This document shows positions 1 to 10,438 of a DNA stretch of 64,000 nucleotides, piece after piece. The notes beneath the pieces are model-generated. The model was not told the DNA's origin. It worked only from the letters and a program-made list of their open reading frames with translations, and ran no database searches. The DNA lies in assembly GCA_035517615.1 (NCBI GenBank), contig DATIYM010000023.1:1-64000 (forward strand), read 5' to 3'. The stretch is from AG25 sp035517615. Its GTDB lineage: Bacteria > Gemmatimonadota > Gemmatimonadetes > Gemmatimonadales > GWC2-71-9. The stretch's first letter is position 1. Each line of letters opens with the position of its first letter. The translations under genes were made by a program, and so were the position numbers.

Positions 1-21
1 CCCGCTTCTCTCTTCCCCTGC

Positions 22-879
22 TTAGAACAAGAACGTTTCCAATGCTCGTGCACGGGAAACGTGCCGCAACCGTGCCAGCGCCTTCTCTTTGATCTGCCGT
101 ACCCGCTCGCGCGTGATCCCGAGCAGCGAGCCGATTTCCTCGAGGGTCATCGGCTCCTGGCCTTCCAGACCGAAATACAGGCGCAGGATCTTGGCCTCGC
201 GATCCTTCAGGGTCCCCAGCACTTCCTCGATCGATTCTGTCAGCGCGTGCTCGAAGATCTCGTCGTCCGGACCGGGATTCTGGGTGTCCGGGAGATAGTC
301 GAGCAGCTTGTTGTCTTCGCCGGGGGTGAGTGGAGCATCGAGCGACAGGTGAGCCTGAGAAATCGACAGCGTCTTCGCCACTTCTTCTTCCGAGATATCC
401 ATCCCTTCGGCAATCTCTTCGACCGTCGGTTCGCGTCCGAGCTCCTGCAGGAGCGCGGACGAGCGTTTGCCGATGCGATGCAGCGTGCCGGCCCGGTTGA
501 GCGGAACGCGCACGATACGCGACTGCTCGGCCAGGGCCTGGAGAATCGCCTGCCGGATCCACCAAACCGCATACGAGATGAACTTGATGCCCTTGGTCTC
601 ATCGAATTTGTGGGCCGCCCGGATCAAGCCGAGGTTGCCTTCGTTGATGAGATCCGAAAGGGAGACGCCCTGGTTCTGATATTTCTTGGCCACCGACACT
701 ACGAAGCGGAGATTTGAGCGCACGAGCTTGTCGAGCGCCTCGGGATCTCCTTGTTTGATCAACTGCGCGAGACGGACTTCTTCCGCCCGGTTGATGAGCG
801 GATACTGGCTGATCTCACGCAGGTACTGGTCCAGCGAGCCTTCGTCGTACGCCGACCGTTTCGCCGTGTTCAGTCGCAT
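22..879 (-). CDS. RNA polymerase sigma factor, RpoD/SigA family (short form)
   Basis: Sigma-70 factor that directs RNA polymerase to promoters. At 285 residues it lacks region 1.1 and the non-conserved insert of E. coli RpoD. Visible parts are region 1.2 (about 15-45, DQYLREISQYPL), region 2 (about 50-120, with NLRFVVSVAKKY and the promoter-reading helix YAVWWIRQAI), region 3 (about 125-205), and region 4 (about 220-275) with the helix-turn-helix ITRERVRQIKEKAL. The ATG at 879 follows a strong GGAGGGG ribosome site about 10 nt upstream. It could be the housekeeping factor or a group 2 paralogue; the sequence alone does not decide. It is transcribed in the same direction as lepB but is separated from it by 99 nt. 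Confidence 0.95.
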   Translation of the reverse strand: MRLNTAKRSAYDEGSLDQYLREISQYPLINRAEEVRLAQLIKQGDPEALDKLVRSNLRFVVSVAKKYQNQGVSLSDLINEGNLGLIRAAHKFDETKGIKFISYAVWWIRQAILQALAEQSRIVRVPLNRAGTLHRIGKRSSALLQELGREPTVEEIAEGMDISEEEVAKTLSISQAHLSLDAPLTPGEDNKLLDYLPDTQNPGPDDEIFEHALTESIEEVLGTLKDREAKILRLYFGLEGQEPMTLEEIGSLLGITRERVRQIKEKALARLRHVSRARALETFLF

Positions 880-978
880 GGCGTGGTCACCCCTCCAGCT
901 AGCATATGAGACGCCGCACGGACCCTACCCCGTGGCGCGCCGACGGCGGGAGCGCGTCCACGATTCGACATACCGGCC

Positions 979-1752
979 CTAGCGAATGATCGATCCGAGC
1001 CGGTCCCAGCGAATATCCGTCAGCCAGGGGAGCGCATCGTGCGCTTCCCGGTCATAGCTGAAATACACGAGCATCGGCCGTCCCTTTACCGCCGTCGCGT
1101 CGACGAACCCCCAGTAGCGGGAATCGGCCGAGTTGTCGCGATTATCACCGAGGACGAAATACTTCCCCGGCGGCACGACCAGAGGACCCCAGTTGTCGCG
1201 CGTCGGGTGGTAATGGCGGCGTTCGTCGCTCGACCAGGTGAGCAAATAGTCCCGCTGCCAGTAGAATTCGGGGTCGGCCACGTCGCGCGTCGGATCGATG
1301 CGCTGTACGTACCCCTCCTGCAGCAGCCGTCCGTTCACTCGCGCCCGCCCCGCGTGCATTTCGATCGTGTCGCCGGGCGTCCCGATGACCCGCTTTACGT
1401 AGTTGAGATCCGGATTCTTCGGGTACGCGAACACGATGACGTCGCCGCGACGCGGCGATTCGAAGGCCGGCAGGCGACTCCTGGTGCCCGGAATCTGGGC
1501 GCCGTAGACCGCCTTATTGACGAAGAGAAAGTCCCCGGCGAGCAGCGTCCGCTCCATGCTGCCGGAAGGAATCGTGAAGGCTTCGACAAGGAATGTCTTG
1601 AGAACGAAGAAGAGAAGAACCGCCATACCGAGCGACCGCATCCAGCTGTCGAACCACCGCGAGAACCGCGACCGGCGTCGCTCGTCGGGGCGCCCGGTCA
1701 CCGGCGTCTCGTTCGCGCCGGAGCCGGTGTTCGGGGCCCCCAGATCATGCAT
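979..1752 (-). CDS. lepB: Signal peptidase I
   Basis: Membrane serine protease that removes signal peptides from exported proteins. A single N-terminal membrane segment (about 40-58) is followed by the catalytic serine motif PSGSM (Ser65). The general-base lysine lies in YVKRVIGTPGD (Lys120), and the conserved GDNRDNSADSR box is near residue 200. The length (257 aa from this start) is normal for the family. The ATG at 1752 (MHDLGAP) is chosen; in-frame GTG (1779) and TTG (1788) lie upstream. An AGAGG ribosome-like site sits unusually close to the ATG, so the exact start is uncertain. Confidence 0.95.
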   Translation of the reverse strand: MHDLGAPNTGSGANETPVTGRPDERRRSRFSRWFDSWMRSLGMAVLLFFVLKTFLVEAFTIPSGSMERTLLAGDFLFVNKAVYGAQIPGTRSRLPAFESPRRGDVIVFAYPKNPDLNYVKRVIGTPGDTIEMHAGRARVNGRLLQEGYVQRIDPTRDVADPEFYWQRDYLLTWSSDERRHYHPTRDNWGPLVVPPGKYFVLGDNRDNSADSRYWGFVDATAVKGRPMLVYFSYDREAHDALPWLTDIRWDRLGSIIR

Positions 1753-1764
1753 GCCTCTTACTCT

Positions 1765-1795
1765 AGTTAACCCGCCCACGGGGCGCAACAGTCAA
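1765..1795 (-). promoter_or_regulatory. Possible promoter of lepB
   Basis: On the minus strand TTGACT (1790-1795) is followed after 19 nt by TTAACT (1765-1770), just upstream of the lepB ATG at 1752. The -35 match is good, but the spacer is long and the -10 matches only three of six positions. If it is real, it favours the ATG start over the upstream TTG and GTG codons. Confidence 0.25.
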
Positions 1796-1949
1796 CTGCA
1801 CGAAACGTCGAGGATTCATGCGAACGTTTGCGGGCGTCGCTCGGCGGTCGCGGATCGCAATCGCGCGTCGTCGTTCGGAGCGTCACTGATCATTCGTGAT
1901 CCACGACCCAAAGGACGCACATCGCGGTCGCCCTCCATCTCTGTCGCGT

Positions 1950-3482
1950 TCAGGATCCCTCGGTATCGATCTGCGCGCGCTGCAGCTTGCCGGAGAAGTC
2001 CACGTACCCGACCTTCGTCTCCGAATAGAAATCGTAGACCGCCCAGCCACCCTCCCGATGACCATTGCCCGTCTGCTTCACGCCGCCGAACGGAAGGTGG
2101 GCCTCGGCGCCGATCGTCGGCGCGTTGACGTACGTGATGCCATTGTCTAGCTCCGTCAGGGCACGGAACGCGCGCGCGACATCGCGGGTGTAGATGGCGC
2201 TCGACAGCCCGTAGCGCACATCGTTGTTGATCTTCACGGCTTCCTCGAAGGAACCCACGCGAACGACGGAGAGGACCGGCCCGAAGATCTCCTCCTGCTC
2301 GACCCGCATTCCCGGACGCACTCCGGTGAGAATCGTCGGCTCGTAAAACCACCCGCATTCGAGTCGCGTGTCCTCCGGGCGGCGGCCGCCGGTCGCGAGC
2401 GTGGCGCCCTCCTGCTGTCCGAGGCGGACGTACGCTTCGACCTTGTCGCGGGCGGCCTGGTGGATCAGCGGACCCATGTCGCTCGTCGGCTGGGCGCCCG
2501 CGCCGAGGCGCAGCCGCGTGGCACGGTCCACGAGCATCTCGAGGAAGCGATCGTGCACCTGTTCATGAAGAATCAGTCGACTGGTCGCGGTGCACCGCTG
2601 TCCGGTGGTTCCGAACGCCCCCCAGAGCACGCCCTCGAGCGCGAGCGTGAGATCAGCATCCTCCATGACGATGGTCGCGTTCTTGCCCCCCATCTCGAGG
2701 GAGAGCCGCTTGTGCATCCGGCCGCACACCTCACCCAGCCGCGCCCCGATGTCGGTGGACCCGGTGAACGAGACGGCGGTGACGTCGGGATGCCGGACCA
2801 GAGCATCGCCCGCGTGCGCTCCGAGTCCGTGCACGAGCTGGAACACTTCGGGCGGCAACCCGGCCTCGAGGATCAGCTCGACCAGCAACGTCGCGGTGTG
2901 AGGCACGTCTTCCGAAGGCTTCCACACGACCGCGTTGCCGCACAGCAGGGCGGGAATGATTTTCCAGGTCGGGACCGCGAGCGGAAAGTTGAACGGCGTG
3001 ATGATTCCCACGATCCCGATCGGCCGCCGGTAGCTCATGGCCCACTTTTGTCGCAGCTCCGATGGGACGGTTCGACCGAACAGCCTGCGTCCCTCGGTGT
3101 GCGCGTAATACGCCGTGTCGATTCCTTCCTGTACGTCGCCGCGCGCCTCGAGCAGCACCTTGCCCATTTCGCGCGTCATGGCGCGCGCCAGATCGTCCTT
3201 ATGGTGAACGAGCAGGTCGCCGAGTCGCTTCAGCACCTCGCCGCGCACGGGCGCGGGCGTCTGCGACCACTCGGCGAATCCTCGCGCCGCGGATGCCACG
3301 GCCCTGGTCACGTCGGCCGCTCCGGAGCGGGGAAACAAGCCGATCAGGTCGTTGCGGTCCGCCGGATTGCGGTTCTCGAAATATTCACCGGACTCAGGCG
3401 CCACCCATGAGCCCGCGATGAAATTCCGGAACTCAGTGCTGCGGGCGGACGTGGGGGGCGGGACTGGGCGTAGGTTCGACAT
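1950..3482 (-). CDS. NAD(P)-dependent aldehyde dehydrogenase family protein
   Basis: Oxidises an aldehyde to the acid using NAD(P)+; the substrate is not evident. Family features are all present: the oxyanion asparagine in TPFNFP (Asn165), the cofactor loop FTGSTDIG (239-246), the general base Glu263 in LEMGGKN, and the nucleophile Cys297 in GQRCTA. The length of 510 aa is typical. The start is the ATG at 3482 (MSNLRPVPP); the open frame runs further upstream, but that part reads as a shadow of the preceding gene. It overlaps the membrane-protein gene by 50 nt and ends a chained operon beginning with larE. Overall it looks closest to semialdehyde dehydrogenases of the KGSADH/AMALDH type. Confidence 0.93.
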   Translation of the reverse strand: MSNLRPVPPPTSARSTEFRNFIAGSWVAPESGEYFENRNPADRNDLIGLFPRSGAADVTRAVASAARGFAEWSQTPAPVRGEVLKRLGDLLVHHKDDLARAMTREMGKVLLEARGDVQEGIDTAYYAHTEGRRLFGRTVPSELRQKWAMSYRRPIGIVGIITPFNFPLAVPTWKIIPALLCGNAVVWKPSEDVPHTATLLVELILEAGLPPEVFQLVHGLGAHAGDALVRHPDVTAVSFTGSTDIGARLGEVCGRMHKRLSLEMGGKNATIVMEDADLTLALEGVLWGAFGTTGQRCTATSRLILHEQVHDRFLEMLVDRATRLRLGAGAQPTSDMGPLIHQAARDKVEAYVRLGQQEGATLATGGRRPEDTRLECGWFYEPTILTGVRPGMRVEQEEIFGPVLSVVRVGSFEEAVKINNDVRYGLSSAIYTRDVARAFRALTELDNGITYVNAPTIGAEAHLPFGGVKQTGNGHREGGWAVYDFYSETKVGYVDFSGKLQRAQIDTEGS

Positions 3483-3944
3483 CAGGACAAAGCCAGAGCG
3501 CGTCCATGCGCGAGTAGCCGACGCGCGGAAGCACCTCGCGCGCGGCCAGGACGAGACCCCAGATAATGAGCAGCTGTGAGAAAATGTGTGCGAGCCCCAT
3601 CCGGCGTCTCCAGGAGGATAGGCTGCTCCACATCCCGGCGACGATAACGGCGAGGACGCCAAGCAGATAGAAGCCCAGCCGCAGGCCGCAGCCGTGCGTG
3701 TAGGGCCACTGGGTCATCCCGATGCCGATCAGGAGTCCCAGGGCGACTCGCGCCCAGGTCCCGAGCCACTCCCCGCCGCTCCGCGCGGCTCGGATGGCGC
3801 CGGAGGCCGAATGGGCCGCCGTGGGGTCCCCCCCGGCGCCGGCATGCGCGGCATGCGGCTCGTGGGTGGGCAGCTTCGCGAGCAGCCGATCCACCTCCCG
3901 CATCTCCTGATCCCAGTCGCGATCCTTCTGCTGCTTATCGTCTT

Positions 3945-3948
<4 letters not shown>
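3433..3948 (-). CDS. Small membrane protein of unknown function
   Basis: 171-residue protein with a charged N-terminus (KDDKQQKDRDWDQEMREVDRLL), an Ala/His-rich linker, then about three hydrophobic segments (roughly 67-80, 88-107 and 122-138). I do not recognise a family. Its ATG overlaps the stop of the NtrC-type regulator (ATGA), and its 3' end overlaps the aldehyde dehydrogenase by 50 nt, so it is translationally coupled within the operon. The proline-rich C-terminus is encoded in the overlap. Confidence 0.8.
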
Positions 3949-5399
<1,451 letters not shown>

Positions 5400-5400
5400 G

Positions 5401-6057
5401 TTAGCGCCGGTGCCGGTACAGGACGACGCCCGTCGGGTGCACCACCACGTCGCTGAAGGTGGGAGAGACACGCAGCGGGACGGCGCCGGTCGAGTCGGCG
5501 CCGGCCATGCGCTTCGCGAGCTGCTTCACCATGGGCCCCGGGAACGGAATGCCGCGGAGCGCGAGCTCATCGATCCGCCAGCGCGCGACGCCCGGGCGCT
5601 CGATACGAACGGGCCCGGCGAGGCGGAGCGGCTCCGTGGGATTCAGTATGGCCGTGAGGGGGCCGAGCGCGTCGGCCGGAATGACGCGTGTATCGAGCCG
5701 GCAATACACGGCAACGGATCCTTCATGCAGCTCGACGCGCAGAGAATCGAAGCTCTTGCGCACCGACCAGTCGAGGCCGCTCCCGATCAGCGACGCGATT
5801 TCGTTCGCACTCAGGATGACGGAATCGGGGCTGGCCGGCTGCTTCAAGCGCTCGAGCTTCTGCCCGGTGCTCTGGAGCGCGCGCGGCGTTGGCGCTCCAA
5901 CCGACGTGTCGGTGATGGGCGGGAGCGCGCTCCGGCGCGCCAGGTATCCCGTCAACGCATGGCCGATGGGGGCGTGAAACCACCAGATACCGATTGCCGC
6001 GAGAATAAGGACCACGAGGCACCCGAGCCGCAACAAGCTCTTAAGCAAGCCGTTCAC
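5401..6057 (-). CDS. Hypothetical exported or membrane-anchored protein
   Basis: 218-residue protein with an N-terminal hydrophobic segment (about 5-27) after a short basic stretch, then a soluble domain predicted outside the cytoplasm. The pattern of alternating beta-like segments (EIASLIGSGLDW, LRVELHEGSVAVYCRL) recalls small periplasmic lipid-binding proteins, but I cannot assign a family. It starts with GTG at 6057, overlaps the 3' end of thpR by 17 nt, and stops one nucleotide before the NtrC-type regulator. It is therefore part of the larE-thpR operon. Confidence 0.75.
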   Translation of the reverse strand: MNGLLKSLLRLGCLVVLILAAIGIWWFHAPIGHALTGYLARRSALPPITDTSVGAPTPRALQSTGQKLERLKQPASPDSVILSANEIASLIGSGLDWSVRKSFDSLRVELHEGSVAVYCRLDTRVIPADALGPLTAILNPTEPLRLAGPVRIERPGVARWRIDELALRGIPFPGPMVKQLAKRMAGADSTGAVPLRVSPTFSDVVVHPTGVVLYRHRR

Positions 6058-6598
6058 TGTGTCGGACCCGATACACCGCCCCGCCCCGCTGGAGCGTGCT
6101 CTGCATCAGGTCCACGGTTTCGACCACGACGGACTGCGAGAACGATACGCGCGCCACCACTGCTTCCATTCCGGCGAACTCCCTGGCACGCGACTCGCGC
6201 TCGGCGCGCGCCAGCGTGACGTGCGGATGAAACGCGCGCGCTTCGGTCGGAAACCCGAGCGGCGCGATTTCACGCTCGATGTGGTGCTGCAGCAGCTCGA
6301 GCCCCTGTTCCGCGGTAATGCCGACCCAGATCACCCGTGGCGCCGCGATGCGCGGAAACGCGCCCAATCCCTCGAGCGTGAGCGCCTGGGGCCGGATGCC
6401 TCGCGCCGCTCGCTCGAGCCCCGCACGTATTGCGGGCTCCGTCTCCGCCGCCGCGTCGCCGAGGAACTTGAGCGTCAAATGGATTCCTTCCGGGCGAACC
6501 CACTTGACCGGCAGCCGAGACTCGCGCAGCGGCGCAATCGCCTGCCAGAGATCACGCCGCACTGCCTCTGGAAAATTGAGCGCGATGAAGAGTCTCAC
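6041..6598 (-). CDS. thpR: RNA 2',3'-cyclic phosphodiesterase
   Basis: 2H-phosphoesterase that opens 2',3'-cyclic phosphate ends of RNA (formerly called 2'-5' RNA ligase LigT). Both signature motifs are present: HLTL at residues 40-43 and HVTL near residue 126. The typical N-terminus RLFIALNFPEAV is also there. The GTG start at 6598 overlaps the larE stop (GTGA). The frame stays open further upstream, but only as a shadow of larE. At 185 aa the length is normal. Confidence 0.93.
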   Translation of the reverse strand: MRLFIALNFPEAVRRDLWQAIAPLRESRLPVKWVRPEGIHLTLKFLGDAAAETEPAIRAGLERAARGIRPQALTLEGLGAFPRIAAPRVIWVGITAEQGLELLQHHIEREIAPLGFPTEARAFHPHVTLARAERESRAREFAGMEAVVARVSFSQSVVVETVDLMQSTLQRGGAVYRVRHSERLA

Positions 6599-7413
6599 CC
6601 CTGCCCGCGCAGATCGGCCAGCAGGCCACCGCGCCGGTAGCCGCGCGGGTCGATGGCGACGGCCGTAAACCCGAGCCGCAGCAGTCGCTCCCGGATGTCG
6701 CTCTCCCGCGCTTCGAGCCAGGGGATAGCCGCGCGCTCGACCTCGATACGCGCCGCCGCGCCATCGTGACGCACGCGCAGGTCTCCCGTGATCCCGAGCG
6801 ATCGCAGATAGGCTTCGGCCGACTCCACCTGCCCCAGGCGGCCCCGGGTGATCGGCACGCCGTAGGCAACGCGACTCGACAGGCACGGCGACGCGGGCTG
6901 ATCCCAGATCTCGAGCCCGAGCGTCCGGGCCACCGCTCGGACATCGGTTTTCGTGAGGCCGGCCTCGGCGAGCGGGGAGCGAACTCCCGCCGCCAAGCCC
7001 GCGGCGCGCCCAGGGCGGTGCTCTCGCAGGTCATCGGCAATCGTCCCGTCGCAAACTACCGCGAGACCGCGTGCCGTCGCCTCCGCTCCGAGGCGAGACC
7101 ACAGCTCGCGTTTGCAGAAGAAGCAGCGATTCGTGGGGTTGGCGAGGTACTCGGCGTCATCGAGCTCGTGCGTCTCGATCTCATGCACCGGGATATCGAA
7201 CCGCGCCGCCACGCCGCGCGCGGTTTCCCACTGAGCGTCGGGATACGACGCGCTCCTGCCGATCACGGCGAGCATGCGGTCTTTCCCCAGCTCCTGGCGC
7301 AGCAGCACCGCCAGCACGCTCGAATCGACGCCGCCCGAGAACCCGAGCAGCGCCGAGGGCATGTCGCACAGGAGGGCCCGCACGCTGCGGAGCTGCGGGA
7401 GCTGCTCGGACAT
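6595..7413 (-). CDS. larE: ATP-dependent sacrificial sulfur transferase LarE-like
   Basis: PP-loop ATPase. In the LarE family it adenylates a pyridinium dicarboxylate and donates sulfur during assembly of the nickel-pincer cofactor. The PP-loop SGGVDS (about 25-30) is intact. The family segment NPTNRCFFCK and the cysteine of WDQPASPCLSSR, in the region of the sacrificial cysteine, are both present. Length 272 aa is typical. No larA, larB or larC lies in the window, so a role in this pathway rests on homology only. It heads the operon running to 1950. Confidence 0.9.
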   Translation of the reverse strand: MSEQLPQLRSVRALLCDMPSALLGFSGGVDSSVLAVLLRQELGKDRMLAVIGRSASYPDAQWETARGVAARFDIPVHEIETHELDDAEYLANPTNRCFFCKRELWSRLGAEATARGLAVVCDGTIADDLREHRPGRAAGLAAGVRSPLAEAGLTKTDVRAVARTLGLEIWDQPASPCLSSRVAYGVPITRGRLGQVESAEAYLRSLGITGDLRVRHDGAAARIEVERAAIPWLEARESDIRERLLRLGFTAVAIDPRGYRRGGLLADLRGQG

Positions 7414-7419
7414 GGCGAA

Positions 7420-7449
7420 ATACTAATGACTTAGAACTTGGGAATACAA
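7420..7449 (-). promoter_or_regulatory. Possible promoter of the larE operon
   Basis: In the divergent gap before larE, TTGTAT (7444-7449, minus strand) and TAGTAT (7420-7425) are separated by 18 nt. The -10 element ends 7 nt before the larE ATG, which would give a leaderless or very short leader. Consensus matches are moderate (3/6 and 4/6). Confidence 0.28.
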
Positions 7450-7489
7450 GACAGTTCGCGCGCAACCAAGCGGATATCGGAACCGTAGG

Positions 7490-8452
7490 GTGAGCCACCA
7501 TGCTTATGATTCGCTCATGAACGCGCTGCGCGGCCGGGCGCTCGTCGCCTACCTCATCGTTTGCGTCTTCTGGGGTTCCACCTACCTCGCGATTCGGGTG
7601 GGCGTGGGCGTGTTGCCGCCGTTCCTCTTCGCCGGCACTCGCTTCGCCATCGCGGGCGTGCTGCTCGCCGCTGCTGCGCTCGCGTTTGGCGATCACCTGC
7701 CAACACGCCGCGCCGATTGGCGGGTGCTCGCCATCGTCGGTGTGCTGCTCCTCACGGGCGGCAACTCGTTCGTGGTGTGGGCTGAACAGTACACGCCGTC
7801 CGGCGTGGCCAGCGTGTTCGTGGTCACCGTGGCGCTGTGGATGGCGTTTTTCGACGCGGTGATCCCGGGCGGATCGCGCGAGCTCAACTGGCGCGTGGTG
7901 GTCGGACTGCTCACCGGGTTCTTCGGCACGATGCTGCTCGTCGGCGCGTCGCCGCGCGAGCTCCTGCACGCGGACTTGCGCGGTCCGATCGCGCTCACCT
8001 TCGCCAGCATGTGGTGGTCGCTCGGCTCCGTGTACGCCAAGCGGCATCCCACGCAAACCAGCCCCTACATGGCCGCCGCCGTGCAAATGATGTCGGGTGG
8101 AGTGGTCAGTACGCTGATCGGGTCGGCGCGCGGGGAGTGGAGCCCCTGGCACCTGAGTGCAGCCGGCGTCGATGCGCTCGCCTATCTGGTGGTGTTCGGA
8201 TCGATCCTGGGATACAGCGCGTACGGCTATGCGCTGCGCCATGCGTCACCGACCATCGTCGGGACGTACGCGTACGTGAACCCAGTGATCGCGGTGCTGC
8301 TGGGCTGGGTCATTCTGCGGGAGCCGATTACCGCGCGCATGGTGCTCGCGATGAGCATCATCCTCGGCGCGGTAATCTGGATTCAGTTTTCGCAGCGACT
8401 CCGGGCTCGCGCGCCACGACATACGCCGGCCGGAGCCGCGGTCAGTCGTTAG
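7490..8452 (+). CDS. EamA-family (DMT superfamily) transporter
   Basis: Inner-membrane metabolite exporter of the drug/metabolite transporter superfamily, with ten predicted membrane helices arranged as two EamA repeats (about 10-145 and 155-300). Family marks are CVFWGSTYLAIRVG in helix 1 and NPVIAVLLGWVILREP in the second repeat. The substrate is unknown. The GTG at 7490 is given as the start; an in-frame ATG at 7517 (MNALRGRAL) is equally plausible, and neither has a clear ribosome site. The 3' end overlaps the convergent MscS gene by 11 nt. Confidence 0.92.
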   Translation: MSHHAYDSLMNALRGRALVAYLIVCVFWGSTYLAIRVGVGVLPPFLFAGTRFAIAGVLLAAAALAFGDHLPTRRADWRVLAIVGVLLLTGGNSFVVWAEQYTPSGVASVFVVTVALWMAFFDAVIPGGSRELNWRVVVGLLTGFFGTMLLVGASPRELLHADLRGPIALTFASMWWSLGSVYAKRHPTQTSPYMAAAVQMMSGGVVSTLIGSARGEWSPWHLSAAGVDALAYLVVFGSILGYSAYGYALRHASPTIVGTYAYVNPVIAVLLGWVILREPITARMVLAMSIILGAVIWIQFSQRLRARAPRHTPAGAAVSR

Positions 8453-9416
8453 TCTCTCCAATGGGCGCCTTCACCGGCGGGCGGCGCGCCAGCTTCGCCG
8501 GAAACAACGCGGGCTTTCCCTCTTCCGTATACTTGAACGACCGGACTGTGTGGTAGGCCAGGTCGATATCCGGCGTGGCGTCGAACTCCGTGAGGACGTC
8601 TTCCCAGATGGCGTGTTCGGTACCGCGGCGCTTGCGGGGCTCGATCAGGTAGCGGATGCTGAGCTGCACACCCGAGTCGATCGCCTTCGTGTACACGATC
8701 GGTGTCAGCTTCCGGTAATTGATGAGATACTGCCGTGACGCGGTGAGCAGGTCTTCCTCGGCCTGGGCCGTGAGATGTTCCGCGTGTTTGAACGCGATGG
8801 CCGTGAGAATTTCCTTCGCCTTCCGCCAATTGCTCTCGAACGTCACTACCACCTGGACTTCATTCCAGATGTACTTGAATCCCTTGTCGTAGTTCGCCAC
8901 CGGCTCGGTGAACACGCGCCCGTTCGGGATGTGAATGATGCGGCCCGTGGATTGATCGGCGTCCACCCAATTTCCGATCTCGTTCAACGTGAACTGCAAG
9001 AGCCGCAGGTCGATCACGTCGCCCGCATGAGCGCCGATCTGGATGCGGTCCCCGACCTCGAACGGCCGAGCCCAGGCGATGAAGACCCAGGCCGCGAAGT
9101 TCGAGACTGGGTCCTTGAGGGCGATCGCGAGACCCGCCGAGAGCAGCCCCAGAAATGTGGCGAGGGTCTGCATTCCCGGAATCCACGTCCGGCCGATCAC
9201 GATCACGCCGATCACGAGCGCGGCATAGCTCACACCTTTGCGCCAGCGGTACCGCGTCCAGGGATCCGTGAGCCGCCGGTACGCGAGGCCCAGGACCACG
9301 CGGTGCAGCGCCCAGAGCGCTCCGATGGTGATCGCGGTCAGGAGCAGCTTGGTCTGGAACTCGGGGCTCACACCCCGGGCCGTCAACCAGTCGGCGACGT
9401 TGATGCCCTGGATCAT
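8442..9416 (-). CDS. Small-conductance mechanosensitive channel family protein (MscS)
   Basis: Mechanosensitive ion channel, 324 aa, with about three membrane helices (roughly 20-42, 62-80 and 86-112). The pore-lining helix region TFLGLLSAGLAIALKDPVSN is followed by the MscS beta domain (WARPFEVGDRIQI, HIPNGRVFTEPVANYD). A long C-terminal cytoplasmic part follows. It likely releases osmolytes on membrane tension (family knowledge). It is convergent with and overlaps the EamA gene. Confidence 0.93.
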   Translation of the reverse strand: MIQGINVADWLTARGVSPEFQTKLLLTAITIGALWALHRVVLGLAYRRLTDPWTRYRWRKGVSYAALVIGVIVIGRTWIPGMQTLATFLGLLSAGLAIALKDPVSNFAAWVFIAWARPFEVGDRIQIGAHAGDVIDLRLLQFTLNEIGNWVDADQSTGRIIHIPNGRVFTEPVANYDKGFKYIWNEVQVVVTFESNWRKAKEILTAIAFKHAEHLTAQAEEDLLTASRQYLINYRKLTPIVYTKAIDSGVQLSIRYLIEPRKRRGTEHAIWEDVLTEFDATPDIDLAYHTVRSFKYTEEGKPALFPAKLARRPPVKAPIGETND

Positions 9417-9458
9417 CGGGCACCAAGGTAGGAAACGGGGTCGAAACGGGCCAGAGAG

Positions 9459-9498
9459 AGGGGAAGGGGGAAGCGGGAAGCGGGAAGGGAAAAGGGTG
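9459..9498. repeat. GGGAAGC heptad repeat, short array
   Basis: Purine-rich run in the gap between the MscS start and the M28 peptidase stop, containing two clear GGGAAGC units and degenerate copies. The same unit recurs at 34580-34660 and, much longer, at 61036-61194. Confidence 0.7.
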
Positions 9499-10389
9499 CT
9501 ACTCGCCGCCGGCCAGGTTTCGTGCGGCAGCTACCACGGCATCAGTGACATGGGTCATGAACGCGAAATCCAGCGTCTCGATCCGGTCGCCCCGTGTGTG
9601 GTAATAGGGGTTCCGCATGAAAGCGGTATCGGTCAGCATGAGGGCGGGATATCCCTGATCCCAGAAGGAGGCGTTATCCGATAGGCGTGTGTGGGCCACG
9701 AGCCAACCACGGAACGGGCTACGAAATGTCACGATGGGAAGCTCGGGCACCGCGCGCCGGGCCACCGTCGCGAACTCTCTCAGCAGCCGGGCCGACTGCC
9801 CATCGCCCGTCGCGGCGAGAAAAGTCCCGGTTTTCGGAATTCGCTTCCAGAAGAGCAGTGCAGGAATTCGCTGGCCGTTCGGGGTGGTGTCGGTATACCC
9901 GACCATCTCGAGAATCAGCGCCCCACGATACTGCACGCCGCGCTGCCGCATCGCGCGCGCAAAGGCATCGCTGCCCACGCGATACCTGAGGCCCTGCGGC
10001 TCCTCCAGGTTCAGGCCGACGAATTCGAGTGTGGCAGCGCACGTCTGGGACGCAAGCACCCGAGCCGCCTCGAGCATGGCGGCGATCCCGCTCGCGTTGT
10101 CGTCCGCCCCCGGCGTGAGGGGAACGGTATCGAAGTGCGCGCCGATCAGAACCCGTGGGCGCTCCGGCCGAGTGCCCGCGCGGGTGCCGACCACATTGTG
10201 ATACTCGGCGCCATCAAAATTGAAAGGAACGCGATCGACTGTGAGCCTTAGAGCCGCAAGCTCACGCGCGACGTAGTGCTCGGCACGCGCGAGCGCGTCG
10301 GGAGTGGTGTGACGATGACGTGGCCCGCATAAGGCGGCCACATGCGCGCGCAGCCGCTCAGGATCAGCGCCGGGCTTCTCCGATCGCAT
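9499..10389 (-). CDS. M28-family zinc aminopeptidase
   Basis: Metallopeptidase of the M28 family. Zinc ligands and catalytic residues are visible: GAHFDTVP (His85, Asp87), PGADDNASG (bridging Asp96), NLEEPQG (Glu pair near 128) and the late histidine in PYYHTRGD. No signal peptide is apparent from the ATG at 10389, so it may be cytoplasmic. The frame remains open upstream through the end of the comM gene; a GTG at 10419 is an alternative start. In-frame sequence farther upstream is an antisense-like shadow of comM. Confidence 0.88.
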   Translation of the reverse strand: MRSEKPGADPERLRAHVAALCGPRHRHTTPDALARAEHYVARELAALRLTVDRVPFNFDGAEYHNVVGTRAGTRPERPRVLIGAHFDTVPLTPGADDNASGIAAMLEAARVLASQTCAATLEFVGLNLEEPQGLRYRVGSDAFARAMRQRGVQYRGALILEMVGYTDTTPNGQRIPALLFWKRIPKTGTFLAATGDGQSARLLREFATVARRAVPELPIVTFRSPFRGWLVAHTRLSDNASFWDQGYPALMLTDTAFMRNPYYHTRGDRIETLDFAFMTHVTDAVVAAARNLAGGE

Positions 10390-10438
10390 AAGCGCAGCCA
10401 GTATGGCCAGCGCATGCACGTAGCGCAAATCATCGATT

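Noticed and set aside
61..717. 218-residue plus-strand reading frame over the sigma factor gene
   Set aside because: Antisense shadow typical of high-GC coding DNA; the minus strand has a complete sigma factor with all conserved regions.
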